Source of the DNA: Saccharopolyspora kobensis
GTDB lineage: Bacteria > Actinomycetota > Actinomycetes > Mycobacteriales > Pseudonocardiaceae
Assembly: GCF_900108315.1 (NCBI RefSeq)
Contig: NZ_FNVB01000014.1
Coordinates: 49,491-113,490, forward strand
Length of the DNA: 64,000 nt
Reading direction: 5' to 3'
Shown here: positions 7,530 to 15,700 of the stretch, piece after piece
Numbering within the stretch: the first letter of the stretch is position 1
How the letters are laid out: each line of letters starts with the position of its first letter
Notes under the pieces: generated by a model
The model's database searches: none
Told to the model about the DNA's origin: nothing
Seen by the model: the letters and a program-made list of their open reading frames with translations, nothing else
Translations under genes and position numbers: made by a program

Positions 7530-9632
7530 ATGGGCAACGAGAACGACAAACAACGACAGCTCGACGAGGTCCGCAAGGACCTCACCGGCACGAAGCTGAC
7601 CACCCAGCAGGGCGTGCGCGTCGACCACACCGACGACGCGCTGACCGTCGGCGAGCGCGGGCCCACGCTGCTGGAGGACTTCCACGCCCGCGAGAAGATC
7701 ACGCACTTCGACCACGAGCGGATCCCGGAACGCGTGGTGCACGCACGCGGCGCCGGGGCCTACGGGTACTTCCAGCCCTACGACGGCTGGCTGGGCGAGC
7801 ACACCGTCGCGCGGTTCCTGACCGATCCGAACCAGCGCACCCCGGTGTTCGTGCGGTTCTCCACCGTCGCGGGCTCCCGAGGCTCGGCCGACACGGTTCG
7901 CGACGTGCGCGGGTTCGCCACCAAGTTCTACACCGAGCAGGGCAACTACGACCTGGTCGGCAACAACATGCCGGTGTTCTTCATCCAGGACGGGATCAAG
8001 TTCCCGGACTTCGTGCACGCGGTGAAGCCGGAGCCGCACCACGAGATGCCGCAGGCCGCGTCGGCGCACGACACGCTGTGGGACTTCGTGGGGCTGCAGC
8101 CGGAGACGATGCACATGATGATGTGGCTGATGTCCGACCGGGCGCTGCCGCGCAGCTACCGGATGATGCAGGGCTTCGGCGTGCACACCTTCCGCCTGGT
8201 CAACGCCAACGGCGAGGGCATCTTCGTGAAGTTCCACTGGACGCCGCTGCTGGGCAGCCACTCGCTGCTGTGGGACGAGTGCCAGAAGATCGCCGGCGCC
8301 GACGCCGACTTCAACCGGCGCGACCTGTGGGAGTCCATCGAGGCCGGCCAGTACCCGACGTGGGAGCTGGGCGTGCAGCTGGTCGAGGAGTCGCGGGAGT
8401 TCGACTTCGACTTCGACCTGCTGGACGCCACCAAGATCATCCCGGAGGAGGAGGTGCCGGTGCGGCCGGTGGGCCGGATGGTGCTGGACCGCAACCCGGA
8501 CAACTTCTTCGCCGAGACCGAGCAGGTCGCCTTCCACACCGCCAACGTGGTGCCGGGCATCGACTTCACCAACGACCCGCTGCTGCAGGCGCGCAACTTC
8601 TCCTACCTCGACACCCAGCTGATCCGGCTCGGCGGCCCGAACTTCGCGCAGATCCCGATCAACCGGCCGACCGCCGAGGTGGCCAACAACCAGCGCGACG
8701 GCTACGGCCAGCAGCGGATCCACCGGGGCCGGACGAGCTACACCGAGAACAGCCTCTCCGGCGGGTGCCCGGCGCTGGCCGACGAGGACGTGTTCCGGCA
8801 CTACCAGCAGAAGGTGGACGGCTACACGATCCGCAAGCGCAGCGAGAGCTTCAAGGACCACTACAGCCAGGCCACGCTGTTCTGGAACAGCATGGCGTCC
8901 TGGGAGAAGGAGCACATCATCGCCGCGTTCCGCTTCGAGCTCGGCAAGGTCGAGCACCAGCACGTGCGCGCCAAGGTGGTCGAAAACCTGGAGAACGTCG
9001 ACCACGAGCTGGCCGTGGCGGTGGCCGAAGGCGTCGGCGTGGAGCCGCCCAGCGGCGGCCGGCCCAACCACGGCCGCAGCTCCCCCGCGCTGAGCCTGGC
9101 CAACTCGCGCACCGACACGATCACCAGCCGCCGGGTGGCGGTGCTGGTCGCCGACGGCGTGGACGCCGAGGAGGTGACGCAGATCCAGCGCGGCCTGGCC
9201 GAGCGCGGCGCGCTGGTGGAGGTGCTGGGCCTGCGCGACGGCAAGATCAGCGGCACCGACGGCGACGAGGTGAGCACGGACAAGGCTGTGCACACCATGA
9301 TGTCGGTGCTCTACGACGGGGTGATCGTTCCGGGTGGCGCGGAGAGCGTGCGTGCCCTGTCCGAGGACGGGCACGTCGTGCACTTCGTCGCCGAGGCCTA
9401 CAAGCACCACAAGCCGGTCGCGGCCAGCGACGAGGGCATGGAGCTGCTGCGGCGTGCCGGAGTCGCCGAGGCGCGCGAGCCCTCCGGTGGCGACGGCGTG
9501 GTGACCGACCTCGGCGTGATCATGGCCGCGCACACCGGTGGTGCGCTGCCGGAGGGGTTCGTCGAGGAGTTCGCCGCCGCGCTCGCCCAGCACCGGGTGT
9601 GGCAGCGCGACACCGCTTCCGTGCCCGCCTGA
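7530..9632 (+). CDS. katE: Large-subunit catalase (KatE/HPII type)
   Basis: This is a 700-residue monofunctional haem catalase that converts hydrogen peroxide to water and oxygen. The essential His is in VVHARGAGAYG (H71), the Asn in VGNNMPVFF, and the proximal haem Tyr in RNFSYLDTQ (about Y359). Residues from about 530 onward (RRVAVLVADGVDAEEV) form the flavodoxin/class I amidotransferase-like C-terminal domain found only in large-subunit catalases, so the length is normal for the family. The ATG at 7530 follows a GAGGGGAG ribosome site that may be masked by a leader hairpin. A 13-bp perfect hairpin follows the stop. It probably protects stationary-phase or sporulating mycelium, as HPII-type enzymes do elsewhere; that timing is not visible here. 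Confidence 0.95.
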   Translation: MGNENDKQRQLDEVRKDLTGTKLTTQQGVRVDHTDDALTVGERGPTLLEDFHAREKITHFDHERIPERVVHARGAGAYGYFQPYDGWLGEHTVARFLTDPNQRTPVFVRFSTVAGSRGSADTVRDVRGFATKFYTEQGNYDLVGNNMPVFFIQDGIKFPDFVHAVKPEPHHEMPQAASAHDTLWDFVGLQPETMHMMMWLMSDRALPRSYRMMQGFGVHTFRLVNANGEGIFVKFHWTPLLGSHSLLWDECQKIAGADADFNRRDLWESIEAGQYPTWELGVQLVEESREFDFDFDLLDATKIIPEEEVPVRPVGRMVLDRNPDNFFAETEQVAFHTANVVPGIDFTNDPLLQARNFSYLDTQLIRLGGPNFAQIPINRPTAEVANNQRDGYGQQRIHRGRTSYTENSLSGGCPALADEDVFRHYQQKVDGYTIRKRSESFKDHYSQATLFWNSMASWEKEHIIAAFRFELGKVEHQHVRAKVVENLENVDHELAVAVAEGVGVEPPSGGRPNHGRSSPALSLANSRTDTITSRRVAVLVADGVDAEEVTQIQRGLAERGALVEVLGLRDGKISGTDGDEVSTDKAVHTMMSVLYDGVIVPGGAESVRALSEDGHVVHFVAEAYKHHKPVAASDEGMELLRRAGVAEAREPSGGDGVVTDLGVIMAAHTGGALPEGFVEEFAAALAQHRVWQRDTASVPA

Positions 9633-9643
9633 GCGGGCGGAAT

Positions 9644-9678
9644 GGGCTGTTCGTGCCTCCCAGCTGCACGAACAGCCC
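9644..9678. terminator. Perfect 13-bp hairpin after katE
   Basis: GGGCTGTTCGTGC (9644-9656) and GCACGAACAGCCC (9666-9678) are exact complements around a 9-nt loop, 11 nt after the katE stop. There is no U-tract. The remaining DNA to the permease gene (9679-9808) holds an imperfect palindrome near 9740-9751 but no clear promoter. Confidence 0.7.
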
Positions 9679-9808
9679 GTTCGCCGGGTTGATCCGGATC
9701 ACTCGCAGACACCTCGCAGGCACCTAGCGTCACTTTTCGTACCGATACGATCACGCAACGCGACTCCGGTCGCGCCATCTCGGCACGCCTCGCTTACCGT
9801 GCTTGCCC

Positions 9809-11266
9809 GTGAGCGTCTTCCGAACGATGCCCGTCGAGGACATCCTGACCCGCGGTGAGCGCAGCGGGCTGATCCGCAGGCTGACCGGCAAGGACCTGGT
9901 CGGCTTCGGGATCGGCATCATCATCGGCACCGGTGTGTTCACGCTGGCCGGCATCGAGGCCAAGGAGCACGCCGGGCCCGGCGTGGTGCTGTCCTTCGTG
10001 ATCGGCGGTGTCGTCGCCGCGCTGGCCGCGCTGTGCTACGCCGAGCTCTCCTCGGCGGTGCCGACCGCGGGCAGCGCCTACACCTACGGCTACGCCACGC
10101 TGGGCGAGCTGTTCGCGTGGATCATCGGCTGGGACCTGCTGCTGGAGTTCGCCCTGGGCGCCGCGGTGGTCTCGCGCAGCTGGTCGGGCTACGTGGCGAA
10201 CCTGCTCGGCCTGCCGCCGGAGTGGTTCGGCGAGGACGCCACGGTCAACGTCGGCGCGATCCTGATCATCGCGGCGCTCACCGCGGTCGCGGTGATCGGC
10301 ATCCGCGAGTCGTCGTGGGTGACCAACGCGCTGGTGGTGGTCAAGGTCGCGGTGTGCGTGCTGGTGATCGTCGCGGGCCTGTTCTTCTTCAACGGCGCCA
10401 ACCTCGACCCGTTCGTCCCGCCCGCGCAGCCCGCCGCCGAGACCGCGAGCGCGCTGGAGCAGCCGCTGGTGCAGGTCGTGCTCGGCATGGAGCAGTCGAT
10501 GTACGGCATCGGCGGCGTGTTCACCGCGGCGGCCATCGTGTTCTTCGCCTACACCGGCTTCGAGGCGCTGGCCAACCTCGGCGAGGAGACCAAGCGCCCC
10601 AAGCGCGATCTGCCGGTCGGCCTGCTCGGGAGCCTGATCGTGTGCACCCTGCTGTACGTGCTGGTCGCCTTCGTGCTCAGCGCGATGGTCGACTACCGGC
10701 AGATCGACGAGGGCGCCCCGCTGGCGGCGGCGTTCCAGTCGGTCGGCCAGCCGTGGGTGGGCGCGCTGATCGCGCTGGGCGCGGTGACGGGCCTGACCTC
10801 GGTGATGATGGTCGAGCTGGTCACCATCGGCCGCATCGGCTTCGCGATGAGCCGCGACGGCCTGCTGCCGCCCAAGCTCTCCCAGGTGCACCCGAAGTGG
10901 GGCACGCCGCACCGGATGACCATCGGCGGCGCGGTGGTGATCATGCTGATGGCCGGGTTCATCCCGATCTCCGAGCTGGCCGACATGGTGAGCATCGGTG
11001 CCCTGTCCGGCTTCGTGATCGTCTCGCTGGCGGTCCCGGTGCTGCGTCGCACCAAACCCGACCTGCACCGCCCGTTCCGGGTGCCGCTGTCGCCCTGGCT
11101 GCCGATCATCAGCGCCCTGGCCTGCCTGTACCTGATGACGAACCTGGACATCATCACCTGGCTCCGCTTCGCGGCCTGGCTGGTCCTCGGCCTGCTGATC
11201 TACTTCGCCTACGGCTACCGCAACGCCCGCCTGTCCAAGCAGGCCCCGGACAGCGCCCGCGACTAG
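9809..11266 (+). CDS. APC-family cationic amino-acid permease (CAT type)
   Basis: The 485-residue inner-membrane transporter has about 12 membrane helices. The first helix carries the APC signature GIGIIIGTGVFTLAG, followed by SSAVPTAGSAYTY; YTGFEALANLGEE is in the central region. It closely follows the layout of bacterial CAT-type (cationic amino acid) permeases, but the substrate cannot be read directly. I chose the GTG at 9809, giving an N-terminus VSVFRTMPVE that matches the short amphipathic start of relatives. A TTG at 9803 and an ATG at 9826 are alternatives, and no strong ribosome site is visible. Its TAG stop overlaps the convergent SnoaL-like gene's TAG in the sequence CTAG. Confidence 0.9.
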   Translation: MSVFRTMPVEDILTRGERSGLIRRLTGKDLVGFGIGIIIGTGVFTLAGIEAKEHAGPGVVLSFVIGGVVAALAALCYAELSSAVPTAGSAYTYGYATLGELFAWIIGWDLLLEFALGAAVVSRSWSGYVANLLGLPPEWFGEDATVNVGAILIIAALTAVAVIGIRESSWVTNALVVVKVAVCVLVIVAGLFFFNGANLDPFVPPAQPAAETASALEQPLVQVVLGMEQSMYGIGGVFTAAAIVFFAYTGFEALANLGEETKRPKRDLPVGLLGSLIVCTLLYVLVAFVLSAMVDYRQIDEGAPLAAAFQSVGQPWVGALIALGAVTGLTSVMMVELVTIGRIGFAMSRDGLLPPKLSQVHPKWGTPHRMTIGGAVVIMLMAGFIPISELADMVSIGALSGFVIVSLAVPVLRRTKPDLHRPFRVPLSPWLPIISALACLYLMTNLDIITWLRFAAWLVLGLLIYFAYGYRNARLSKQAPDSARD

Positions 11267-11682
11267 CGCGGCGGCTGCACGGGCTCGGCGAGCGGGCCGC
11301 GCAGCGACTCGTGGTAGTGGATCGTCTTCCACACTCCGCCGCTGCGACGCGCGATCAGCGTGTTCCGGCCACACACCTCGAACGGCTCAGCGCCCGAGCC
11401 TTCGAGATCGAAGGAGAAGAACGCCCAGGCGGCATCCCCGATGACCTCGACCCGGACATCGGAAACCGTCATCGCCCGGACGTGGCGGATGCCGGAGACG
11501 ACGCGGTCGAAGTAGCGCCCGACGGCATCCGCTCCCAGCAGCGGCCGGTCCAGCTCGGAGGGGCAGTAGACGACTTCGCGCTCCGAGTCCCAGATCGACC
11601 GGAACGCGGCAGCGTCCAGGTCCGCCCAAGCCATCCGATATGCCTCGACCAGTGCGAGAACGCCGTCGACGTCGTCAGCCAT
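11263..11682 (-). CDS. SnoaL-like / NTF2-fold protein
   Basis: The 139-residue protein has the alpha-beta cone layout of the SnoaL/DUF4440/ketosteroid-isomerase-like group: an N-terminal helical region (YRMAWADLDAAAFRSIWDSE), a central strand region (VRVEVIGDAAWAFFSFDLE) and a C-terminal WKTIHYHES. Members include small isomerases, hydrolases and non-enzymatic ligand binders, so no reaction is assigned. The ATG at 11680-11682 was preferred over an upstream frame extension to 11766 because the extension crosses a hairpin and is arginine-rich and unlike the family. Convergent with the permease, sharing the CTAG stop. Confidence 0.72.
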   Translation of the reverse strand: MADDVDGVLALVEAYRMAWADLDAAAFRSIWDSEREVVYCPSELDRPLLGADAVGRYFDRVVSGIRHVRAMTVSDVRVEVIGDAAWAFFSFDLEGSGAEPFEVCGRNTLIARRSGGVWKTIHYHESLRGPLAEPVQPPR

Positions 11683-11722
11683 GGGCACGACGTTAGAACT
11701 TCGAGTCCGGTCGAGGGCAAGA

Positions 11723-11759
11723 GCACGCCAGCGCTTCGGACCCCAGAGCACTGGCGTGC
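11723..11759 (-). terminator. 9-bp hairpin downstream of the 48-residue ORF
   Basis: GCACGCCAG (11723-11731) and CTGGCGTGC (11751-11759) are perfect complements. The hairpin lies 23 nt past the stop of the small minus-strand ORF and before the SnoaL-like gene, so it probably ends the small transcript. Confidence 0.5.
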
Positions 11760-11781
11760 CTCCCATTGCCGACGACGCTGG

Positions 11782-11928
11782 TCAGGTGGCGGAGAGTTCG
11801 CGGATCGCCTCGGCGCCGAGGGCGATGAGGTTGGCGAGGTTCTCCCGGCCGATGGTGAGGACGTACTCGCTGTTCGGTCCACAGTAGAGGACCACGACGT
11901 CGTTGTGCCGATCGAGCTCGTAGCGCAT
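11782..11928 (-). CDS. Small 48-residue hypothetical protein
   Basis: This is a short ORF with a textbook ribosome site: AGGAGGT ends four bases before the ATG (cat at 11926-11928). It encodes 48 residues beginning MRYELDRHNDVVVLYCGP and ending GAEAIRELSAT. The N-half looks like two beta strands (VVVLY, EYVLTI) and the C-half like an amphipathic helix (ENLANLIALGAEAIREL). No family was recognised. A hairpin lies 23 nt past its stop. The next gene on its upstream side, on the opposite strand, is a DUF397 remnant. Codon bias is normal for the window. The ribosome site and compact predicted fold make it likely to be real, though conservation is untested. Confidence 0.6.
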   Translation of the reverse strand: MRYELDRHNDVVVLYCGPNSEYVLTIGRENLANLIALGAEAIRELSAT

Positions 11929-11967
11929 CGGCACCTCCTGCTCCATCGCTACGAACGAGTCGCATTC

Positions 11968-12132
11968 GATGCATTCAAGAGCTCGCGAAGCACCGGCGGA
12001 AGTGACAACTGCGTCGAGGACCGATTACTCGACAACGCCGTCCGGGTTCGGGACTCCAAGGCGCCTGATGACGGCATGCTGAGCTTCGGGAGCGGTGCTT
12101 GGGGTTCTTTCTTGGCTTCCCTCAAGGCTTGA
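11968..12132 (+). pseudogene. DUF397-domain remnant lacking a start
   Basis: The translated frame contains FKSSRSTGGSDNCVE, then VRVRDSK, then an aromatic C-terminus AWGSFLASLKA and a TGA at 12130-12132. This is the order of the DUF397 domain (W-K-S-S-x-S, NCVE, VRDSK, W-x-x-F). DUF397 proteins are usually about 60-75 residues and sit after an XRE/DUF5753 regulator; no such gene is here. No ATG with a ribosome site is in frame. The nearest candidate is a GTG at 11905, inside the antisense 48-residue ORF and without a Shine-Dalgarno. The invariant tryptophan of the first motif is replaced by Phe. I read it as a 5'-truncated leftover, but a GTG-started 75-residue protein is possible. Confidence 0.55.
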
Positions 12133-12152
12133 TGTTCTGGCTGGTGGTGGTC

Positions 12153-12194
12153 CGTGAGTGGTTTGGGGCGCCATGGCACCCGAAACCACTCACG
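12153..12194. repeat. Shared-arm intergenic hairpin, copy 1
   Basis: CGTGAGTGGTTT (12153-12164) and AAACCACTCACG (12183-12194) are exact complements; GGG/CCC extends the stem past one mismatch, around a loop reading GCGCCATGGCA. It lies between convergent genes, and the exporter's stop codon (12190-12192) is inside the right arm. It belongs to the family also found at 15718, 38764, 44085, 47454 and 56754. Confidence 0.75.
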
Positions 12195-13632
12195 AGCCCG
12201 GAGCTGCCGGAGTCTTGCGCCGGGTCAGGACGACCTCGGCCAGTGCCACCAGCAGGGCCGCGGTGACGAAGGCGATCGAGACGATCAGGCCGCTGGTGAT
12301 CGCCGCGTCGAAGCCGCTGGTGGCCAGCACTCCGAAGAAGAGACCGGAAGCCGCTGCCGTGCCCACCGCCGAGCCGATGCGCTGGCCGGTCTGCTGGACT
12401 CCCGCCGCCGTTCCGCCGTGGGCCACGTCGATCTCGCTGAGCGTCACCGTCTGGTTCGGGGAGATCACCAGGCCGCTGCCGATTCCCGCCACCAGCAGGG
12501 GCGCCGCCGTCACCGCGCCCGCCATCGGTCCGGGGTGGGTGGCCAGCAGGAGATCCGTCGCCAGCAGGCCGAGCAGCGCCGCCACCAGGCCGATGATCAC
12601 CAGGGAGCGGCCCATGCGGTGCACGATCCGGCCGCCCAGGGCGGAGGACACCGCCGAACCGACCGCGAACGGCGTCAGCGCCAGCCCGGCTTGCAGCGCC
12701 GAATAGCCCAGGCCGCGCTGGAAGTACACCGCCAGCACGAAGAAGATGCTGGTGAACCCGGCGAAGTAGAGCAGGCCGAGGGTGGCGCCGAAGGAGTAGC
12801 TGCGGATCCGCAGCAGGCGCAGGTTCACCAGCGGGTGGTTCCCGCGCTTGTCGTACCAGTGCTCCCACACCGGGAACGACGCCAGCAGCACCACCGCGAC
12901 GATCAGCAGGTACCACGGGCTGCCGCCCCCGCCCTCCTGCTCGACCAGCGGCAGCAGCAGGCACAGCAGACCACCGCCGAGCAGCAGCACGCCCACCAGG
13001 TCGAGGCTCCGGGCCGCCTCCCGCCGGGTGTCGCGCGGCAGGACGCGCATCCCGTACAGGATCGCCGCCGCGCCGATCGGCAGGTTCACGAAGAACACCC
13101 AGCGCCAGCCGTGCTCCGCGCCCGCCAGCTGGATGATCAGGCCACCGAGCAGCGGGCCGATCGCGGTGGAGATGCCCACCACGGCGCCGAACAGGCCGAA
13201 GGCCTTGCCGCGCTCACGACCGTGGAACAGCTGCTGCATCAGGCCGAGCACCTGCGGGTTGAGCAGTCCGCCCGCCACGCCCTGCAGGAGGCGGGCCACC
13301 ACCAGCCACAGCGGTGTCATCGCGAATCCGGCAAGCGCGCTGGCCACCGTGAACGCGCCCAGCGCCAGCAGGAACATCCTGCTCCGGCCCCGGTCGTCGC
13401 CCAGCCGGCCCGCGGGCACCAGCACCAGGCCGAAGGTCAGCGCGTAGCCGGAGACCACCCAGGACAGCGCGGCGGCGGGCGCGTCCAGGCCCTGCTGGAT
13501 GGACGGCAGCGCGACGTTGACGATGCTGACGTCCAGCAGCGTCATGAATCCCGCGATCAGGCAGACGGCCAGCACTCGCCAGCGGGTGGCGGACGGCTCG
13601 TCGGTCCGCGGCTTCGACTCGGTCGGGTCCAC
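12190..13632 (-). CDS. MFS drug exporter, DHA2 (EmrB/QacA) family, 14 TM
   Basis: The 480-residue transporter has about 14 membrane helices. The first helix contains the DHA2 motif MTLLDVSIVNVALPSI; motif A follows as GRLGDDRGRSRMF, and motif C-like GPLLGGLI lies in the fifth helix. DHA2 proteins expel hydrophobic compounds or antibiotics with the proton gradient; the substrate here is unknown. The start is a GTG (cac at 13630-13632) preceded by GAGGTG. It is transcribed away from the XRE-TetR regulator gene 221 bp upstream, so that regulator could also control it, although the regulator's downstream neighbours suggest a metabolic role. The stop lies within a hairpin arm. Confidence 0.88.
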   Translation of the reverse strand: MDPTESKPRTDEPSATRWRVLAVCLIAGFMTLLDVSIVNVALPSIQQGLDAPAAALSWVVSGYALTFGLVLVPAGRLGDDRGRSRMFLLALGAFTVASALAGFAMTPLWLVVARLLQGVAGGLLNPQVLGLMQQLFHGRERGKAFGLFGAVVGISTAIGPLLGGLIIQLAGAEHGWRWVFFVNLPIGAAAILYGMRVLPRDTRREAARSLDLVGVLLLGGGLLCLLLPLVEQEGGGGSPWYLLIVAVVLLASFPVWEHWYDKRGNHPLVNLRLLRIRSYSFGATLGLLYFAGFTSIFFVLAVYFQRGLGYSALQAGLALTPFAVGSAVSSALGGRIVHRMGRSLVIIGLVAALLGLLATDLLLATHPGPMAGAVTAAPLLVAGIGSGLVISPNQTVTLSEIDVAHGGTAAGVQQTGQRIGSAVGTAAASGLFFGVLATSGFDAAITSGLIVSIAFVTAALLVALAEVVLTRRKTPAAPGS

Positions 13633-13815
13633 GGATTCACCTCAGCACGTTCGTTCTAGGCTCGCACTACCCGGTTCGGCCCAGCATTGCGACCGACTGA
13701 CTTATCAATCACGTCCACCGTCCGAGCGGCCGCGCGACAGCCGCATCGGACCGCCTCTAGCTAGGCATATTCCGCAACTGGACCGGACGGCAGACGATCG
13801 CAACACGGTCGGATC

Positions 13816-13832
13816 ATTGCGATTCTCGCAAT
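13816..13832. promoter_or_regulatory. Palindromic operator before the XRE-TetR gene
   Basis: ATTGCGA-TTC-TCGCAAT is a perfect 7-bp inverted repeat centred on 13824, ending 21 bp before the chosen GTG. A partial copy (GATCGCAA) lies at about 13796. In the divergent space between the exporter and the regulator it is the best candidate for autoregulation. Confidence 0.55.
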
Positions 13833-13853
13833 GTGCTGTTAGCGTTCCGTCTC

Positions 13854-14714
13854 GTGCAGGACACGACGGCTGCGTTGCGCCAGCGGGTGCGCGACGTGTT
13901 GCGCCAGTACCCCGGGAGCCAGCGCGCTTTCGCCGAGCAGATCGGGTTGGACCCCACCAAGCTGTCCAAGTCGCTGACCGGCACCAGGCGGTTCACCCCG
14001 GTCGAGCTCACCCGCATCGCCGAGCTGACCGGCGTGACGGTGAACTGGCTGATCAACGGCGGCGACGACGTCGAGACGGTGGCCGCCGCGCCGCAGCGCA
14101 CCGCCCGTCCCGCTCGCGATCCCGGCGACCTCCGGGAAGCCAGCCGCTACCAGCAGATCCTCGACGCCGCCTGGCACCTGATCGCCGAACGCGGCTACCA
14201 CTCGGTGCGCGTCTCCGACGTGGCCAAGGAGTGCGGCACCAGCGCGGCGACCATCCACTACTACTTCCCCGGCCGCAACGACCTGCTCACCGAGACGCTG
14301 CGCTACTCGGTGCGACTGGCCTTCGACCGGCAGGTCGCCGAGCTGCACGCGGTCGAGGACGCCCACGAGCGCCTGCTGCGGCTGGTGGAGCTGCAGCTGC
14401 CCACGCCCGGGCTGCTGCGCCAGGAGTGGTCGATCTGGCTGCAGGTGTGGAACGAGAGCGCGCTCAACCCCGACCTGCAGGTGCTGCACAGCGACTCCTA
14501 CACGCGCTGGCACGACACCATCGCCCGCACCATCCGGCAAGGCCAGGAGCAGGGCGTGTTCGCCGACACCGACGCCGAGGAGCTGACCGTCACGCTGACC
14601 GCGCTGATCGACGGCCTCGGCATCCAGGTGCTCGCCGGGCGCCCCGGCCGGTCCGTCGAGCGGATGCGCAAGGCGCTGCGCGAGTACGTCGAACGCGAGA
14701 TCGTCCGGCACTGA
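13854..14714 (+). CDS. Two-domain regulator: XRE helix-turn-helix fused to TetR
   Basis: The 286-residue protein has two DNA-binding domains. Residues about 8-60 (RQRVRDVLRQYPGSQRAFAE, then LDPTKLSKSLTG) are a Cro/C1-type helix-turn-helix. Residues about 92-140 (RYQQILDAAWHLIAERGYHS, then SAATIHYYFPGRNDLL) are a standard TetR domain, and the C-terminal helical ligand domain runs to the end. TetR proteins normally lack the first domain, so this is a true fusion; the frame is continuous with no shift. The GTG at 13854 was chosen; a GTG at 13833 directly abuts the operator and is less likely. It lies 74 bp before the catabolic operon on the same strand, which it probably regulates. Ligand unknown; an intermediate of carnitine breakdown is an inference. 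Confidence 0.85.
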   Translation: MQDTTAALRQRVRDVLRQYPGSQRAFAEQIGLDPTKLSKSLTGTRRFTPVELTRIAELTGVTVNWLINGGDDVETVAAAPQRTARPARDPGDLREASRYQQILDAAWHLIAERGYHSVRVSDVAKECGTSAATIHYYFPGRNDLLTETLRYSVRLAFDRQVAELHAVEDAHERLLRLVELQLPTPGLLRQEWSIWLQVWNESALNPDLQVLHSDSYTRWHDTIARTIRQGQEQGVFADTDAEELTVTLTALIDGLGIQVLAGRPGRSVERMRKALREYVEREIVRH

Positions 14715-14788
14715 CATCCCACGAAACCCCACCCGGGCACCGCACCGGTGCCCGGGCGCTGGAACCTGCCCACGAGAGGAGAGCCCCG

Positions 14789-15673
14789 ATGGCCAGCGAA
14801 GTGATCGTCACCGCCGCGCTCACCGGCGCCGGTGACACCACCGGCAAGAGCGAGTTCGTCCCGGTGACCCCGGAGCAGATCGCCAAGGACGCGGTCGAGG
14901 CCGCCGAGGCCGGGGCGGCCGTGGTGCACATCCACGTCCGCAACGTCGAGACCGGCCAGGGCTCGCGGGACACCGCGCTCTACCGCGAGGTCGTGGAGCG
15001 CGTCAAGGAGACCGGCACCGACGTGGTCATCAACCTGACCGCGGGCATGGGCGGCGACCTGGTCATCGATCCCGACGACCCGCTCAAGCCGGTGGACGGC
15101 ACCGACCTGGTCAACGGCCTGGACCGGCTGCCGCACGTCGAAGAGCTGCTGCCGGACATCTGCACGCTGGACTGCGGTTCGCTGAACTTCGGCGAGGGCA
15201 GCCAGCTCTACATCTCCACGCCGGACATGCTGCGGGCCGGCGCCAAGCGGATCCAGGAGCTGGGCGTCAAGCCGGAGCTGGAGATCTTCGACACCGGCAA
15301 CCTGTGGTTCGCCAAGCAGCTGCTGGCCGAAGGCCTGCTCGACGCCCCGCCGCTGTTCCAGCTGTGCGCGGGCATCCCGTGGGGCGCGCCGCCGGAGCCG
15401 GGCCTGCTGCAGGCGATGGTCAACATGCTGCCCGAGGGCGCGAACTGGGCGAGCTTCGCCATCGGCCGCGACCAGCTGCGCTGGGTGGGCCTGACCGCCG
15501 CGCTCGGCGGCAACGTGCGCGTGGGGCTGGAGGACAACCTCTACCTGAGCAAGGGCGTCAAGGCCAGCAACGCCCAGCTCGTCGAGCGCGCCGTGACCAT
15601 CGTCGAGGGCATGGGCATGAAGATCGCCACGCCCGACCAGGCCCGCGAGCAGCTCGGCCTGAAGAAGCGCTGA
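14789..15673 (+). CDS. Beta-keto acid cleavage enzyme (BKACE/DUF849), probable dehydrocarnitine cleavage
   Basis: The 294-residue TIM-barrel enzyme belongs to the family of 3-keto-5-aminohexanoate cleavage enzyme (Kce). The metal-binding HIHVR motif gives H47 and H49, and ELEIFDTGN lies in a later strand. Family members condense a beta-keto acid with acetyl-CoA, giving acetoacetyl-CoA or a related CoA ester plus a shortened product. Next to carnitine-dehydrogenase-like and thioesterase genes, the likely reaction is 3-dehydrocarnitine plus acetyl-CoA to glycine betaine plus acetoacetyl-CoA. That substrate is an inference from gene order; the family motif itself is clear. Start ATG at 14789 with GAGAGGAGAG just upstream. 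Separated from the next gene by 196 bp holding a long nested hairpin. Confidence 0.85.
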   Translation: MASEVIVTAALTGAGDTTGKSEFVPVTPEQIAKDAVEAAEAGAAVVHIHVRNVETGQGSRDTALYREVVERVKETGTDVVINLTAGMGGDLVIDPDDPLKPVDGTDLVNGLDRLPHVEELLPDICTLDCGSLNFGEGSQLYISTPDMLRAGAKRIQELGVKPELEIFDTGNLWFAKQLLAEGLLDAPPLFQLCAGIPWGAPPEPGLLQAMVNMLPEGANWASFAIGRDQLRWVGLTAALGGNVRVGLEDNLYLSKGVKASNAQLVERAVTIVEGMGMKIATPDQAREQLGLKKR

Positions 15674-15700
15674 GCGACTCCGCGGAACCGCCATTGACCC

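Noticed and set aside
11683..11766. N-terminal extension of the SnoaL-like protein
   Set aside because: The extension crosses a terminator-like hairpin, is basic and unlike the family, and has no ribosome site.
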